Assembly (NCBI RefSeq): GCF_006716905.1 | Contig: NZ_VFPV01000001.1 | Span: 797,501 to 861,500, forward strand | Direction: 5' to 3' | DNA: 64,000 nt | Origin: Acidovorax temperans | Lineage (GTDB): Bacteria; Pseudomonadota; Gammaproteobacteria; Burkholderiales; Burkholderiaceae_C | Shown here: piece after piece, positions 9,677 to 20,161 of the stretch | Position numbering within the stretch: the stretch's first letter is position 1 | Layout: each line of letters starts with the position of its first letter | Notes under the pieces: generated by a model | Told to the model about the DNA's origin: nothing | The model's input: only the letters and a program-made list of their open reading frames with translations | The model's database searches: none | Made by a program: the position numbers and the translations under genes

Positions 9677-10636
9677 TGGGAGTCCCTGAGAACCTTCCCG
9701 GCCCTACACAGAGGGGCCGCGATGACGAGAACAAATATCTGCAAGGAGCTGCGGCCTGACCTCAAGCGAGGAACAACTCGCTAATGATGCCGCTGCACTC
9801 AACCCTGGGGCATGACTTGACACAAAGACTCCCAATGCACTTCTCGTCATGCCTCGTGCGGGGCTGCACCTATGGCACCGCCCCAGGAAAGGCTCCCATT
9901 ATCTATATATATGCAAGCGCAGTTGCATTGGCACCGTACGGTGGGACGAAAGCACGCAAGAGTTACCTGCATAGCAACGGCTGCGCCGCAAACAAGAAAG
10001 CCCGACCAGCACCACCACAAGGCAGGCTGACCGGGCTTGACGGCTGACACAACGGTCTTTGCCATCTATTCGCACGATGGAGGAAATCGTCCTGCGTGCG
10101 AGGGGGCAAGAGATTGCCCCCAAGGGGTTGCCTTGAAAGCCTTGCCTGCTGCACCTGGGCACTGAATGCCATCGGAGGGAGGCTTGGCTTCGTTCGGCGA
10201 TGCCTGAAATCACAGGCAATTTCACCTTATCAAACCGGGCATCGAACTTCAAGCTGCAATTTAAATCGGACTCATGCCACCGATAGGTTCTTTGACACCG
10301 ATGCTCGCTCCCTCAAGGGAAATTCAGCAATTTGGACTGTCACAACAGAGAAAAACTGGCTAAAACCACAGTTATTTTATAATTTTTTTGTCTTAAAACT
10401 ATTTTTGATAGTATTGACCAAGCATTAAGTACCCTCCTAGAATCCGCCAGCCTTGAAAACCAAGGCATCCAAAGTCCCAATCCGCTGCCGAACCCGGCTA
10501 AGTCAACACTGTCTCCCCTGCACTACGCAGTCACCGCAGACAGCAGTTGATGGCGTACCAATCCAAGCGGAAGCTCGCTTCAGCACTGCGAACACCAGCA
10601 GTCACTCCAGAGCCTCCGCCTCAGAAAGGAAGAGCT
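9677..10636. other. Long intergenic region without a convincing gene
   Basis: About 960 bp separate the divergent DUF349 and transglycosylase genes. Short open frames here have no family resemblance. Visible items are a perfect palindrome CACCGTACGGTG at 9932-9943, a stem-loop GGGGGCAA-GAGA-TTGCCCCC at about 10106-10127 without a T run, an AT-rich block at about 10360-10430, and a promoter-like pair at 10414-10443. Confidence 0.6.
10414..10443 (+). promoter_or_regulatory. Putative sigma-70 promoter upstream of the lytic transglycosylase
   Basis: TTGACC (-35, five of six matches) at 10414-10419 and TAGAAT (-10, five of six) at 10438-10443 are separated by 18 bp, just downstream of an AT-rich block. 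It lies about 195 bp before the chosen start codon. Confidence 0.45.
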
Positions 10637-11503
10637 ATGACAGCGTCAGGAAAATTTGTCTCCGGCCTACGAACCTTCGTGACCGATGTGACCAATGGTT
10701 TTCTTGAAATCACCCACAACAGCTTTGCCCTCATCGGCCTGGCTGTTGCCTTTGTTGCGATCACCTTGACTGCGCGCCCTGATCTGCGCCAGGCAGGAGA
10801 GGAGCAACTCATGAACTGGCTGCAGGAGCGACAAGTCGCAGCCATCGGCATGCCCGTAGAGCCCGACGCCAGCGAACGCGCTACGGCAGGCAACCCGAAG
10901 GACCTGCCCAAAGAGCAGGCGGCTGTGGCCTTTTGGCTGAGCAAAAAGTACAAGGTGGCTCCAGAGCCCCTGAGCGTTCTGGTCGCTGAGGCGTATGACA
11001 TTGGCACACGCACCAAGCTGGATCCGACACTCATCCTCGCCATCATGGCCATCGAGTCAAACTTCAATCCGTTTGCCCAAAGCGCGGTCGGTGCGCAAGG
11101 CCTGATGCAAGTGATGACCCGTGTGCATACGGAGAAGTACCAGAATTTCGGTGGGCACTTTGCAGCGTTCGACCCTGTGTCCAACCTTCGCGTCGGCGTG
11201 AAGGTGCTGCAGGAGTGCATTGCACGCGCAGGTTCGATCGAAGGGGGTTTGCGCTACTACGTGGGCGCCGCCAACCTACCAGACGATGGCGGGTACACCG
11301 CCAAGGTGATGGCAGAGCATTCGCGCCTGCGCCAGGTGGCCAATGGTCGGTCTGTGCCTGTCAATGCGCCCGTCATGCTCTCCACCCAAGCTCCTGCGGC
11401 CACACCGGCGCAAGCTATTCCAGCCGCATCGCGCAATGCTGGCGAACGCCCCTCGGCCGAAGCCGACAGCAAGGTCGCGTTGCTCGGCTCTGTGGGCTCC
11501 TGA
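10637..11503 (+). CDS. Membrane-anchored lytic transglycosylase (SLT domain)
   Basis: The enzyme cleaves peptidoglycan glycan strands between MurNAc and GlcNAc. After a membrane segment near residues 22-44 (SFALIGLAVAFVAITL) comes an SLT domain with the catalytic glutamate in IMAIESNFNP (about residue 142), followed by GAQGLMQVM and LRVGVKVLQECI. The C-terminal part is Ala/Pro-rich and probably disordered. I chose ATG 10637 because AGGAAGA lies five bases upstream. An upstream in-frame ATG at 10547 would add 30 residues without a ribosome site. The chosen start gives 288 residues. Confidence 0.88.
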   Translation: MTASGKFVSGLRTFVTDVTNGFLEITHNSFALIGLAVAFVAITLTARPDLRQAGEEQLMNWLQERQVAAIGMPVEPDASERATAGNPKDLPKEQAAVAFWLSKKYKVAPEPLSVLVAEAYDIGTRTKLDPTLILAIMAIESNFNPFAQSAVGAQGLMQVMTRVHTEKYQNFGGHFAAFDPVSNLRVGVKVLQECIARAGSIEGGLRYYVGAANLPDDGGYTAKVMAEHSRLRQVANGRSVPVNAPVMLSTQAPAATPAQAIPAASRNAGERPSAEADSKVALLGSVGS

Positions 11504-11620
11504 AGCCAGGTGCTGTCACCCCGCGTGGCAGCACAGTATTCAGACCAGACACTTACCAAAACGCCCAGCGGACTCAAAGCGCCGCCACCCGGCAGGCCCA
11601 TGAGTACCTCAGCTACACTA

Positions 11621-11768
11621 CGGGGGTACGCGACTGGCGATAGGCGTGGCACTTTTCAGGTGTCACCGCTGACGTGGAAAACAACAAGATCCGTCATCTT
11701 GTGAACCACTGGGGAGCGTGCCGCGAAGGACCTGGGCCTGAGCGTTCCGCCGTTCGCCTGGGCAGCCC
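11621..11768 (+). promoter_or_regulatory. ZTP (pfl) riboswitch upstream of glyA
   Basis: The leader carries the conserved blocks of the pfl/ZTP aptamer in order: GGGGGTACGCGACTGGCGA at the 5' end, a GTGG/CCAC stem, then CCACTGGGGAGCGT, and finally CCGTTCGCCTGGGCA at 11750-11764. GGCGA in the first block can pair with TCGCC in the last to close P1. ZTP riboswitches sense the purine intermediate ZTP/ZMP, which accumulates when 10-formyl-THF is low, and commonly control glyA and other one-carbon genes. A hairpin CCCTTG-TTT-CAAGGG follows at 11766-11780, just before the ribosome site region, and may be part of the expression switch. Confidence 0.85.
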
Positions 11769-11806
11769 TTGTTTCAAGGGACATAAGTTCATAGGACTGC
11801 CATACC

Positions 11807-13051
<1,245 letters not shown>

Positions 13052-13068
13052 GCAGGTAGCCAGCGACC

Positions 13069-13518
13069 ATGAAATGCCCCTTCTGCAGCCACCTGGAAAC
13101 GCAAGTCGTTGAAACACGGGTGTCTGAAGACGGGGTGTTCATCCGGCGCCGCCGCCAGTGCGGCGCCTGTGACAAGCGTTTCACGACCTACGAGCGGCCG
13201 GAAGTGAACTTTCCGGCCATCGTCAAGAAAGACGGTCGCCGCATCGAGTACGAACGCGGCAAGCTGCTCGCCTCTTTCAACCTGGCGTTGCGCAAGCGCC
13301 CGGTGAGCACCGAGCAGATCGATAGCGCCATTGAGCGCATTGAAGAAAAGCTGCTGAACCTGGGGCAGCGTGAGGTGAACTCTGGCCGCATCGGCGAGCT
13401 GGTGATGCGCGAGCTCAAGAAGCTCGACAAGGTGGCCTATATCCGCTTTGCCAGCGTGTACCGCAGCTTTGAAGACATTGACGAGTTCAGAGCGCTGGTA
13501 GACGAAGTGCGCAAATAG
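13069..13518 (+). CDS. nrdR: Transcriptional repressor NrdR
   Basis: NrdR represses ribonucleotide reductase operons by binding NrdR boxes when loaded with (d)ATP. The 149-residue protein has the N-terminal zinc ribbon with Cys3, Cys6, Cys31 and Cys34 (CPFCSH, CGACDK), a basic DNA-binding stretch (IRRRRQ) and an ATP-cone domain from about residue 49. Length and layout are exactly those of the family. It is in an operon with glyA, linking deoxynucleotide and one-carbon control. Confidence 0.97.
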   Translation: MKCPFCSHLETQVVETRVSEDGVFIRRRRQCGACDKRFTTYERPEVNFPAIVKKDGRRIEYERGKLLASFNLALRKRPVSTEQIDSAIERIEEKLLNLGQREVNSGRIGELVMRELKKLDKVAYIRFASVYRSFEDIDEFRALVDEVRK

Positions 13519-13556
13519 GCTGGTGTTGCCGGGGTTGTGCAGGCAAATACAACCAA

Positions 13557-13610
13557 GCTATCATTTTTATAGCTGCCAGCGCTTACCGTATAAGCGCTGC
13601 AGGCCAATTT
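13557..13610. repeat. Dispersed Comamonadaceae hairpin repeat, copy 2
   Basis: TATAGCTGCCAGCGCTTAC and TAAGCGCTGCAGG form the same short stem as the other copies. It lies between the converging nrdR and 5'-nucleotidase genes. Confidence 0.85.
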
Positions 13611-13686
13611 GGCCGATATTTTTCAATCACCTGGGCATCAATCGCTTCAAAGCCCCCACGGGCAGATGCGCTCTCACCCCAGCCCA

Positions 13687-15465
13687 CTACGGGGCGCGCT
13701 GGATGCGGTTGGTGAGCGGTGGCGCAATCGGGCTGTGTGCCAGCACGTAGGCCTCCAGCACATCCAGATCGAGATCACCACCCGTGGTGTCTCGCCCCTC
13801 CATGAACACTGTGAAGCCATCCCCGCCACTGGCCAGAAAGCTGCTGATGGCCACCCGTACTTCGGCGGTGTCCTCCAGCGGCTTGCCATGCAGGGTCATC
13901 TGGCTGATGCGCGAGCCAGCGGGTTGCGACAGGTCGTACCGGTAGCCAAATCCTTCAGACACCGACAGCACCCGAGGGGACTGCAGCGTGCTGGTGCCGC
14001 CGGCAAACTGTTGCTCCAGCACCGCGCGGATCTGCGCGCCGGTGTACGTGCGCACCATGATGTTGTTGCCAAACGGCTGAACGCTGAAAAGCTGCCCATA
14101 GCGCAGCTGGCCTTGCGCATCAGGTACCAGATCAGCCCGCAAGCCACCGGAGTTCATGAACGAGAGCTGGGCACCGCCTTTCTGCTGCGCGCGGGTCGCG
14201 GCCAACTGGGCATCTGCCACCAGATTGCCCAACGCGCTTTCCAGCGCTTCGTTGCGCACGCGCAGCAGCGGCGCGCTGGCCTGGCCCACGGGCCGCTGCG
14301 CCAGGGGTTCGGCTGCGGCCTTGTAGCGCGCCACGAGTTGTTGCACGAACGGGTCGGCCGGATAGGCCGGAACGGCAGCGTTCAGGGGCACCAGCCCCTG
14401 GCTGCCGGTAAATGCCTCGCCCTGCACGATGTGGTTGTGGGCACTTTTGCGCACTAGCTTGCGGGTGGCCGTATCCACCCGCAGTGACACCTCGGTCAGC
14501 AACGCGCCGTACTGCCCGGCGCTGGTCAGCAAAAACGGGCGGGCTGGATTGATGCGGCCGTAGTCACAGACATAGGCCTGGTGGGTGTGGCCGGAGACGA
14601 CCACATCCACAGAGGGGTCCAGCCGCTCCAGAATCGGCACGATGTCGCCGTTGATGCCAGAGCATTCCTGCTCCAGCACCTTGGCATCGGTGTAGCCCCC
14701 TTCGTGGATGGCGACCACGATCACATCCGCGCCCTGGGCGCGCAACTGGGGCACCAGGGCATTGGCCGTGGCGGCCTCGTCTTCAAAACGCAGGCCTTTC
14801 ACGCCCGCAGGGCTCACCATGGTGGGCGTGGCCTTGAGCGTCATGCCGATGAAGCCCACCGCCACGGTGGCATTGCCCTGCGTGAAACGTTTGATGCCCG
14901 TAGCTGGCAACAAAGGCTGGCCATCTTCACGCACGGTGTTGGCGGCCAGAAAGCGGAACTTGGCCCCTTCAAAGGGCTGGCTGATCTGGCAGGGCTCGCG
15001 CACCGTGAATTTCTCGCAACCGCCCTGCTGCAGGCGCAGCAGCTCTTGCCAGCCCCGGTCAAATTCGTGATTGCCTACTGCAGAGAAGTCGATCTGCATA
15101 TGGTTCACGGCTTCGATGGTGGGCTCGTCCAGGAACAGGGCCGACACCAGGGGCGATGCACTCACCATGTCCCCAGCGGTGATCACGGCATGGTGCGGAT
15201 GCCGGGCCTTGAGCTGCGCGATGGCGCTGGCCAGGTAGGCGGCGCCACCGGCGGGCACACGCTCCACGCCCTGCTGGCTGCGGATGGGTATCGCAATGTG
15301 GGGCGGCTCCAGGTTGCCGTGAAAATCGTTGAAGGCGATCAGCCCGATATCCACGAAGTTGGCCTGAGTCTGCGAACCGGGGGGATGGGCGCAGCCCATC
15401 AACGTGGTCAAAGTGAGGGTTGCCGCCAGTGCGGCGACCGCTTTGCTAGCTTTTTTCGCGATCAT
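13687..15465 (-). CDS. Lipoprotein 5'-nucleotidase / UshA-type metallophosphoesterase
   Basis: This is a periplasmic lipid-anchored enzyme predicted to hydrolyse nucleotides or nucleotide sugars. The first 24 residues form a signal ending in the lipobox LMGC. The N-terminal calcineurin-like domain shows FNDFHGN, TAGDMVS, GNHEFDRG and GHTHQAYVC, which carry the metal ligands. The C-terminal 5'-nucleotidase domain shows NSGGLRAD and FLASGGDGFTVF for base and sugar binding. I chose ATG 15465 (592 residues): it opens directly on the signal peptide and overlaps the stop of the upstream MFS gene as ATGA, implying translational coupling. The frame is open further upstream, but only inside the MFS gene. 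Confidence 0.92.
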   Translation of the reverse strand: MIAKKASKAVAALAATLTLTTLMGCAHPPGSQTQANFVDIGLIAFNDFHGNLEPPHIAIPIRSQQGVERVPAGGAAYLASAIAQLKARHPHHAVITAGDMVSASPLVSALFLDEPTIEAVNHMQIDFSAVGNHEFDRGWQELLRLQQGGCEKFTVREPCQISQPFEGAKFRFLAANTVREDGQPLLPATGIKRFTQGNATVAVGFIGMTLKATPTMVSPAGVKGLRFEDEAATANALVPQLRAQGADVIVVAIHEGGYTDAKVLEQECSGINGDIVPILERLDPSVDVVVSGHTHQAYVCDYGRINPARPFLLTSAGQYGALLTEVSLRVDTATRKLVRKSAHNHIVQGEAFTGSQGLVPLNAAVPAYPADPFVQQLVARYKAAAEPLAQRPVGQASAPLLRVRNEALESALGNLVADAQLAATRAQQKGGAQLSFMNSGGLRADLVPDAQGQLRYGQLFSVQPFGNNIMVRTYTGAQIRAVLEQQFAGGTSTLQSPRVLSVSEGFGYRYDLSQPAGSRISQMTLHGKPLEDTAEVRVAISSFLASGGDGFTVFMEGRDTTGGDLDLDVLEAYVLAHSPIAPPLTNRIQRAP

Positions 15466-16670
15466 TCCAAGCTCCGTTCCTTGAGGGCGCTGTGCCCCAC
15501 CTTCCAGGCACACAGGCAGGACAACACACTGGCCGCCATAGCCGCCCAGTACACCGACGCCAAGCCAGCAGCATCGCCCAAAGCGCCCCCTGCCAATGCC
15601 CCCACCACGCCAGGCAGGCCATAGGCCAGCACCGTGTACAAGGCCTGCCCGCGCCCGCGCAGACGACCTGGGAAGTATTCCGAAAGCAGCGCCATGCACA
15701 CTGTATGGTGGGCCGCAAAGGTGAGCGCGTGCAGCATCTGCGCCACCACCAGCACCAGCAACCACGCACCTGCGGCAGCCGTCATGCCCATGCGCAGCGC
15801 CATGGCAGCAGCGCACACCAGCAGCCAGCGACTCAAGGGCCAGCGCGGCAGCCAGCGCCCCTGGGTGAAGAACCATGCGATCTCTACCACCACAGACACC
15901 GCCCACAGCACGCCAATGGTGGATTTGCGATACCCCAAGGCATCCAGGTACAGCGAGAAGAACACGTAGACCGCAATGTGGGCCAGCACGTGAAAGCAAG
16001 CCGATGCGAAAAACCACCGCACCTGGGGCCTGCGCAAGACGGGGGCCATGGCAGGCCTGGCGCCATGACTGGTGCTGGAAGAAGGCTGCCCCTCTTCCAG
16101 GCGGGGCAAGAGCCAGGTGCTGGCCACCACCGCCACCAGGGTGGCCAGCGTCCAGCCTGGGAAGTCGGCCATGCCAAACTTCTCAAACCACGCCCCGGCC
16201 GCAAACACCGTGACCAGAAAGCCCAGCGAGCCCCACAGCCGCACCCGGCCATAGCGGCGCGCATCGAAGCTGCCTTCCTGGCTTACCAAGTGGGCCATGG
16301 CAGCCTCGCTCATCGGCATCATGGCGCTGGTGTGGGTGAACATGAGCAGCAGCACGGCCGCAATCCACCAAGTGCCGCCGGGCACCCACAGGCCCGCTGA
16401 AATCACCAGCGCAAGCGTCGAACACCAGCGCAGCAAGGGCACACGCTGGCCGGTATGGTCGCTCAACACGCCCCAGCCATAAGGCGCAAACAGGCGCGTG
16501 AGGGATTGCAGCGACGTCAGCACCCCGATGGTGACCAGGGGCAGGCCCAGACTTTTGAGCCAGAGCGGCAGGTACGGGTTGAAAAACCCGATGTGTGCGA
16601 AGTAACTGGCCGACAGGGCAGCAAACGGCACCAGCGGCCGCCGCGCCCCCAGCGTGCGCAAGCGCTGCAT
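15462..16670 (-). CDS. MFS transporter, HcaT/LacY-like (MFS_1_like)
   Basis: This is a 12-helix major facilitator permease of about 402 residues. The N-terminal pattern (SYFAHIGFFNPYLPLWLKSLG, then RLFAPYGWGVLSDHTG) is that of the phenylpropionate/nucleoside proton symporter group, with the loop 2-3 DHTG motif. Helices continue to the C-terminus. I chose ATG 16670 (MQRLRTLG). An upstream frame would start near aroC without support. It lies 23 bp downstream of aroC and its stop overlaps the start of the 5'-nucleotidase gene, so the permease may import products of that enzyme. The substrate is unknown. Confidence 0.83.
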   Translation of the reverse strand: MQRLRTLGARRPLVPFAALSASYFAHIGFFNPYLPLWLKSLGLPLVTIGVLTSLQSLTRLFAPYGWGVLSDHTGQRVPLLRWCSTLALVISAGLWVPGGTWWIAAVLLLMFTHTSAMMPMSEAAMAHLVSQEGSFDARRYGRVRLWGSLGFLVTVFAAGAWFEKFGMADFPGWTLATLVAVVASTWLLPRLEEGQPSSSTSHGARPAMAPVLRRPQVRWFFASACFHVLAHIAVYVFFSLYLDALGYRKSTIGVLWAVSVVVEIAWFFTQGRWLPRWPLSRWLLVCAAAMALRMGMTAAAGAWLLVLVVAQMLHALTFAAHHTVCMALLSEYFPGRLRGRGQALYTVLAYGLPGVVGALAGGALGDAAGLASVYWAAMAASVLSCLCAWKVGHSALKERSLE

Positions 16671-16693
16671 GCGAGGCGACTGCCTGGCAGGGC

Positions 16694-17791
16694 TTACAGG
16701 AACGAGGCTTTGATGGGCGCCACCGCGTGCACCACATCGCCGCACTGGGCCCGGTGGCGCAGGGCATGGTCCATCACCACCAGGGCCAACAGTGCCTCGG
16801 CGATGGGCGCAGCACGAATGCCCACGCAGGGGTCGTGCCGCCCTTTGGTGATCACCTCGGTGGGGTTGCCGTGGACGTCGATCGATTCACGGGGGCTGAT
16901 GATGGAGCTGGTGGGCTTGATCGCCAGGCTCACTTCCAGGTCTTGCCCGGTGCTGATACCGCCCAGCACCCCCCCAGCGTTATTGGACATGAAGCCGTTG
17001 GGCGCCATGGAATCGCCATGGGTGGTGCCGCGCTGGGCCACGCTGGCAAAGCCGACGCCAATTTCCACGCCCTTGACGGCGTTGAGCCCCATCATGACGA
17101 AGGCGATGTCGGCGTCCAGCTTGTCGTACAGCGGCTCACCCAAGCCTACCGGCACGCCAGTGGCCTGCACACGGATGCGCGCACCGCAGGAATCACCCGC
17201 CTTGCGCAAGGCGTCCATGTAGTCCTCGTATTCGGCGACGTCAGCCACCGGCGCAAAGAACGGATTGCTGCGCACGTGATCCCAGCTCTCAAAGGGGATT
17301 TGCAGCTCGCCCAGCTGCGTCATGCACGCACGAAACTGCGTGCCGTATTGCTGCTGCAGCCATTTCTTGGCCACGGCACCAGCCGCCACGGTGGGGGCCG
17401 TGAGCCGGGCAGACGAGCGGCCGCCACCGCGAGGGTCACGAATGCCGTATTTGTGCCAGTAGGTGTAGTCGGCATGCCCAGGGCGAAAACTCTGCGCGAT
17501 GTTGCCGTAGTCCTTGCTGCGCTGGTCGGTGTTGCGAATGAGCAGGGCAATGGGGGTGCCTGTGGTCTTGCCTTCGTACACCCCCGAGAGAATTTCCACG
17601 GCATCGGGCTCGTTGCGCTGCGTAACGTGCCGGCTGGTGCCTGGGCGGCGGCGGTCCAGGTCGATCTGGATATCGGCCTCGGACAGCGGCATGCCAGGCG
17701 GGCAGCCATCAATCACGCAGCCGATGGCTGGACCATGGGATTCACCAAAATTGGTGACAGTGAAAAGGGTGCCTAGGGTATTGCCGCTCAT
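16694..17791 (-). CDS. aroC: Chorismate synthase
   Basis: AroC converts 5-enolpyruvylshikimate-3-phosphate to chorismate with reduced FMN, the last shared step of aromatic biosynthesis. The 365-residue protein begins [20 protein letters not shown], the family's first signature, and has [14 protein letters not shown], a GGGRSSAR signature and a C-terminal [15 protein letters not shown] segment. It is first in the minus-strand group aroC-MFS-5'-nucleotidase. Confidence 0.97.
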   Translation of the reverse strand: MSGNTLGTLFTVTNFGESHGPAIGCVIDGCPPGMPLSEADIQIDLDRRRPGTSRHVTQRNEPDAVEILSGVYEGKTTGTPIALLIRNTDQRSKDYGNIAQSFRPGHADYTYWHKYGIRDPRGGGRSSARLTAPTVAAGAVAKKWLQQQYGTQFRACMTQLGELQIPFESWDHVRSNPFFAPVADVAEYEDYMDALRKAGDSCGARIRVQATGVPVGLGEPLYDKLDADIAFVMMGLNAVKGVEIGVGFASVAQRGTTHGDSMAPNGFMSNNAGGVLGGISTGQDLEVSLAIKPTSSIISPRESIDVHGNPTEVITKGRHDPCVGIRAAPIAEALLALVVMDHALRHRAQCGDVVHAVAPIKASFL

Positions 17792-17817
17792 GGCGAGGAT
17801 TATCCCAGAGCAATTCA

Positions 17818-17862
17818 GTCCTACATGCGCATAGAGCGCTTGGCAGAGCGCCTGTGTAGGAC
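17818..17862. repeat. Palindromic intergenic repeat
   Basis: GTCCTACA near 17818 and TGTAGGAC near 17862 are inverted ends. Inside, GAGCGC and GCGC-rich segments allow further pairing. It lies between the divergent aroC and GGDEF-EAL genes. No T run follows, so I do not call it a terminator. Confidence 0.6.
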
Positions 17863-17980
17863 TAGCATGGGGTCAGACTCTTGAGAAGCGCATGCCAACC
17901 TCCCCATCGCTCCATGGAGCCCCCGCCACGCCACGCACTCTGTTGCACCATGAGCCGCCCCCCTGCTGGCCGACAGCCCC

Positions 17981-20137
17981 TTGCGCCAAGCCCTGGATTG
18001 CAGCGACAACGCCATCGCGCTGACCAACCGCGACCGGCAGGTGGTGTATGTCAACCAGGGCTTCACGCGCCTTTTTGGCTTCACCATTGACGAGGCGCGG
18101 GGCCGTTACCTCAGCGACATGCTGCAGGGCCCGCACACGCACCAGGGCCTGACGGAAGCCATTCGCAGCGGATTGCGCCTGCAAGGGCATTACCACGGCG
18201 ATGCGCTCATCTACAGCCGCGATGGCCAACCGCGCTGGGTATCGATGGTGGTCAACAAAGCGGATGAAGCACAGGGAGGTCCCGGCGGCTCCATCACGGT
18301 GCTCACCGACATCACCCTGACCAAGATGCATGAAGTGCTGCAAAAGCGCGTGCTCGAAAGCATGGTTAGCGAAACCAGCCTGCCCGAGCTGATGACCAGG
18401 GTGTGCAAAGAGGTGGAAAACATTGCCCCGGAGGTCACGGCCTCCATCCTGACGGTAGACACGAACGGCCGGGTTCATCCCCTGGCGGCCCCCGGTTTAC
18501 CAGACCACACCTGCGCGGCACTCGATGGCGTGCAGATCGGCCCCAACGTTGGCTCCTGCGGCACGGCGGCCTATTTGGGCAAGCCTGTGGTCACCACCAG
18601 CATCGCCACCGACCCGCGTTGGGATGACTGCCGCGCTCTCTTCGAATCGACCGGACTGAAGGCCTGCTGGTCCAGCCCCATCAAAAACCACCAGGGGCAG
18701 GTGGTTGGCACATTCGCGTTTTATTTCAAGGAGCCGCGCGAACCCAATGCGCTGCACAAGAGCCTGGTGCAGGTCTGCCTGCACCTGTGCGCCCTGGCCA
18801 TTGAGCGCGACGCTTCGCGCCAGCGCATCCACCAGCTGGCGTTCTTTGACGTGCTGACCGGCCTGCCCAACCGCGCCATGTTCCGCAACAACGCGGAAAG
18901 GGCCCTGTCCAGCATGGCACGTGACCACCAGACCGGCGCCCTGCTCTTCGTGGACCTGGACCGATTCAAGCAGGTCAACGACACCCAGGGCCATGCGGCC
19001 GGAGACATCTTGCTGCGGGTGGTGGCGCAGCGCCTGGGCGAATGCGTGCGCGCCCAGGACTGCATTGGCCGCCTGTCGGGCGACGAATTCGTACTGCTGC
19101 TGTCTAACTGCACCACGGAACAAGCGGTGCAAACGGCGCAGCGTGTACTGGGCAGCATCGCCATGCCGGTAGACATCCAGGGGCAGATCAACCTGCCCAG
19201 CGCCAGCGTCGGGATTTCCATTTATCCCTATGACGGCACTGACATCGACACCCTGGTGCGCCATGCTGACCAGGCGATGTACCAGGCCAAAAGCGACCAT
19301 CGCCACAGCCTGCAACTTTTCAGCCAGGAGATGAACCGGCGCGCGCAGGAACGCGCTGCCATGGAGCGGGCCCTGCACCACGCACTGGAGCGTGGCGAGC
19401 TGACCCTGCACTACCAGCCCCAGATCACCTCGGACCCGGTGCTGGCGCTGCACGGCATGGAGGCCCTGGCCCGCTGGAGCCATCCCGAATGGGGCGCAGT
19501 CTCTCCAGCGCAGTTCATTCCACTGGCCGAAGAAACCGGGTTGATTCCGGCGCTTACCGATTGGCTGGTGAATGAGGTCTGCCAGCAAATCAACACCTGG
19601 CGCGCAGCCGGCGTTGAGGTGCCGCATGTGGCAGTGAATCTGTCCGGGCGCAGTTTTCACCAAAAAGGGTTTGCGCAGAACGTGAGCGACACCTTGCGCC
19701 AGCATGGCTTGGCGGCGCACGACCTGCTGCTGGAAATCACCGAGAGCGTGATGATGGATGCGCGCGAGATAACCCAGGAGAACATCGAGTTGCTGAGCCA
19801 GCAGGGATTTCGCCTGTCACTGGATGACTTTGGCACCGGCTACTCTAGCCTGAGCTACCTGCACCGCCTGCCAATCACAGAGCTGAAGCTGGACAAGTCT
19901 TTCGTGCAGGACCTGGAACACAGCGAAACGGCCCGAGCACTCACGATTTCCGTGCTGAGCATCGCGAAGAGTCTGGGCATGACCGTGGTGGCCGAGGGCG
20001 TGGAAACGTCGCAGCAGTGCCGCTGGCTGAAAGAGCACGGCTGCGAGGTGATGCAGGGCTACCTGCTGGGCCGCCCCATGCCGGCACACATGCTGCACGC
20101 GTGGTCTTTGGAAGCCAGCGCCGTTTGCTGCAGCTGA
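17981..20137 (+). CDS. PAS-GAF-GGDEF-EAL cyclic di-GMP signalling protein
   Basis: This soluble 718-residue protein controls c-di-GMP. A PAS domain (about residues 5-115, NRDRQVVYVNQGFTRLFG) and a GAF domain (about 130-275) precede a GGDEF domain (about 285-450) and an EAL domain (about 465-710). The GGDEF signature is altered to SGDEF, with RAQD five residues before it as an I-site. The EAL domain looks intact (EALARW, DDFGTGYSSLSYL, ELKLDKSF), so phosphodiesterase activity is likely. The start is uncertain. The open frame begins after TGA at 17951 and TTG 17981 is the first usual start codon. A C6 tract at 17958-17963 separates it from the ATGs at 17950 and 17892, and a one-base change there would bring one of them into frame. 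Confidence 0.87.
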   Translation: MRQALDCSDNAIALTNRDRQVVYVNQGFTRLFGFTIDEARGRYLSDMLQGPHTHQGLTEAIRSGLRLQGHYHGDALIYSRDGQPRWVSMVVNKADEAQGGPGGSITVLTDITLTKMHEVLQKRVLESMVSETSLPELMTRVCKEVENIAPEVTASILTVDTNGRVHPLAAPGLPDHTCAALDGVQIGPNVGSCGTAAYLGKPVVTTSIATDPRWDDCRALFESTGLKACWSSPIKNHQGQVVGTFAFYFKEPREPNALHKSLVQVCLHLCALAIERDASRQRIHQLAFFDVLTGLPNRAMFRNNAERALSSMARDHQTGALLFVDLDRFKQVNDTQGHAAGDILLRVVAQRLGECVRAQDCIGRLSGDEFVLLLSNCTTEQAVQTAQRVLGSIAMPVDIQGQINLPSASVGISIYPYDGTDIDTLVRHADQAMYQAKSDHRHSLQLFSQEMNRRAQERAAMERALHHALERGELTLHYQPQITSDPVLALHGMEALARWSHPEWGAVSPAQFIPLAEETGLIPALTDWLVNEVCQQINTWRAAGVEVPHVAVNLSGRSFHQKGFAQNVSDTLRQHGLAAHDLLLEITESVMMDAREITQENIELLSQQGFRLSLDDFGTGYSSLSYLHRLPITELKLDKSFVQDLEHSETARALTISVLSIAKSLGMTVVAEGVETSQQCRWLKEHGCEVMQGYLLGRPMPAHMLHAWSLEASAVCCS

Positions 20138-20161
20138 GCACCTGGGCAGCAGCCCCTGCGC

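Noticed and set aside
9784..10047. Open frame of 87 codons in the long intergenic region
   Set aside because: Low-complexity composition, no ribosome site and no recognisable domain.
10106..10127. Stem-loop GGGGGCAA-GAGA-TTGCCCCC as a terminator
   Set aside because: There is no T run and no gene ending nearby; recorded only as a hairpin in the intergenic entry.
15466..16017. N-terminal extension of the 5'-nucleotidase (776-residue frame)
   Set aside because: It lies inside the MFS gene in another frame; the lipoprotein signal at MIAKKASK shows the real start.
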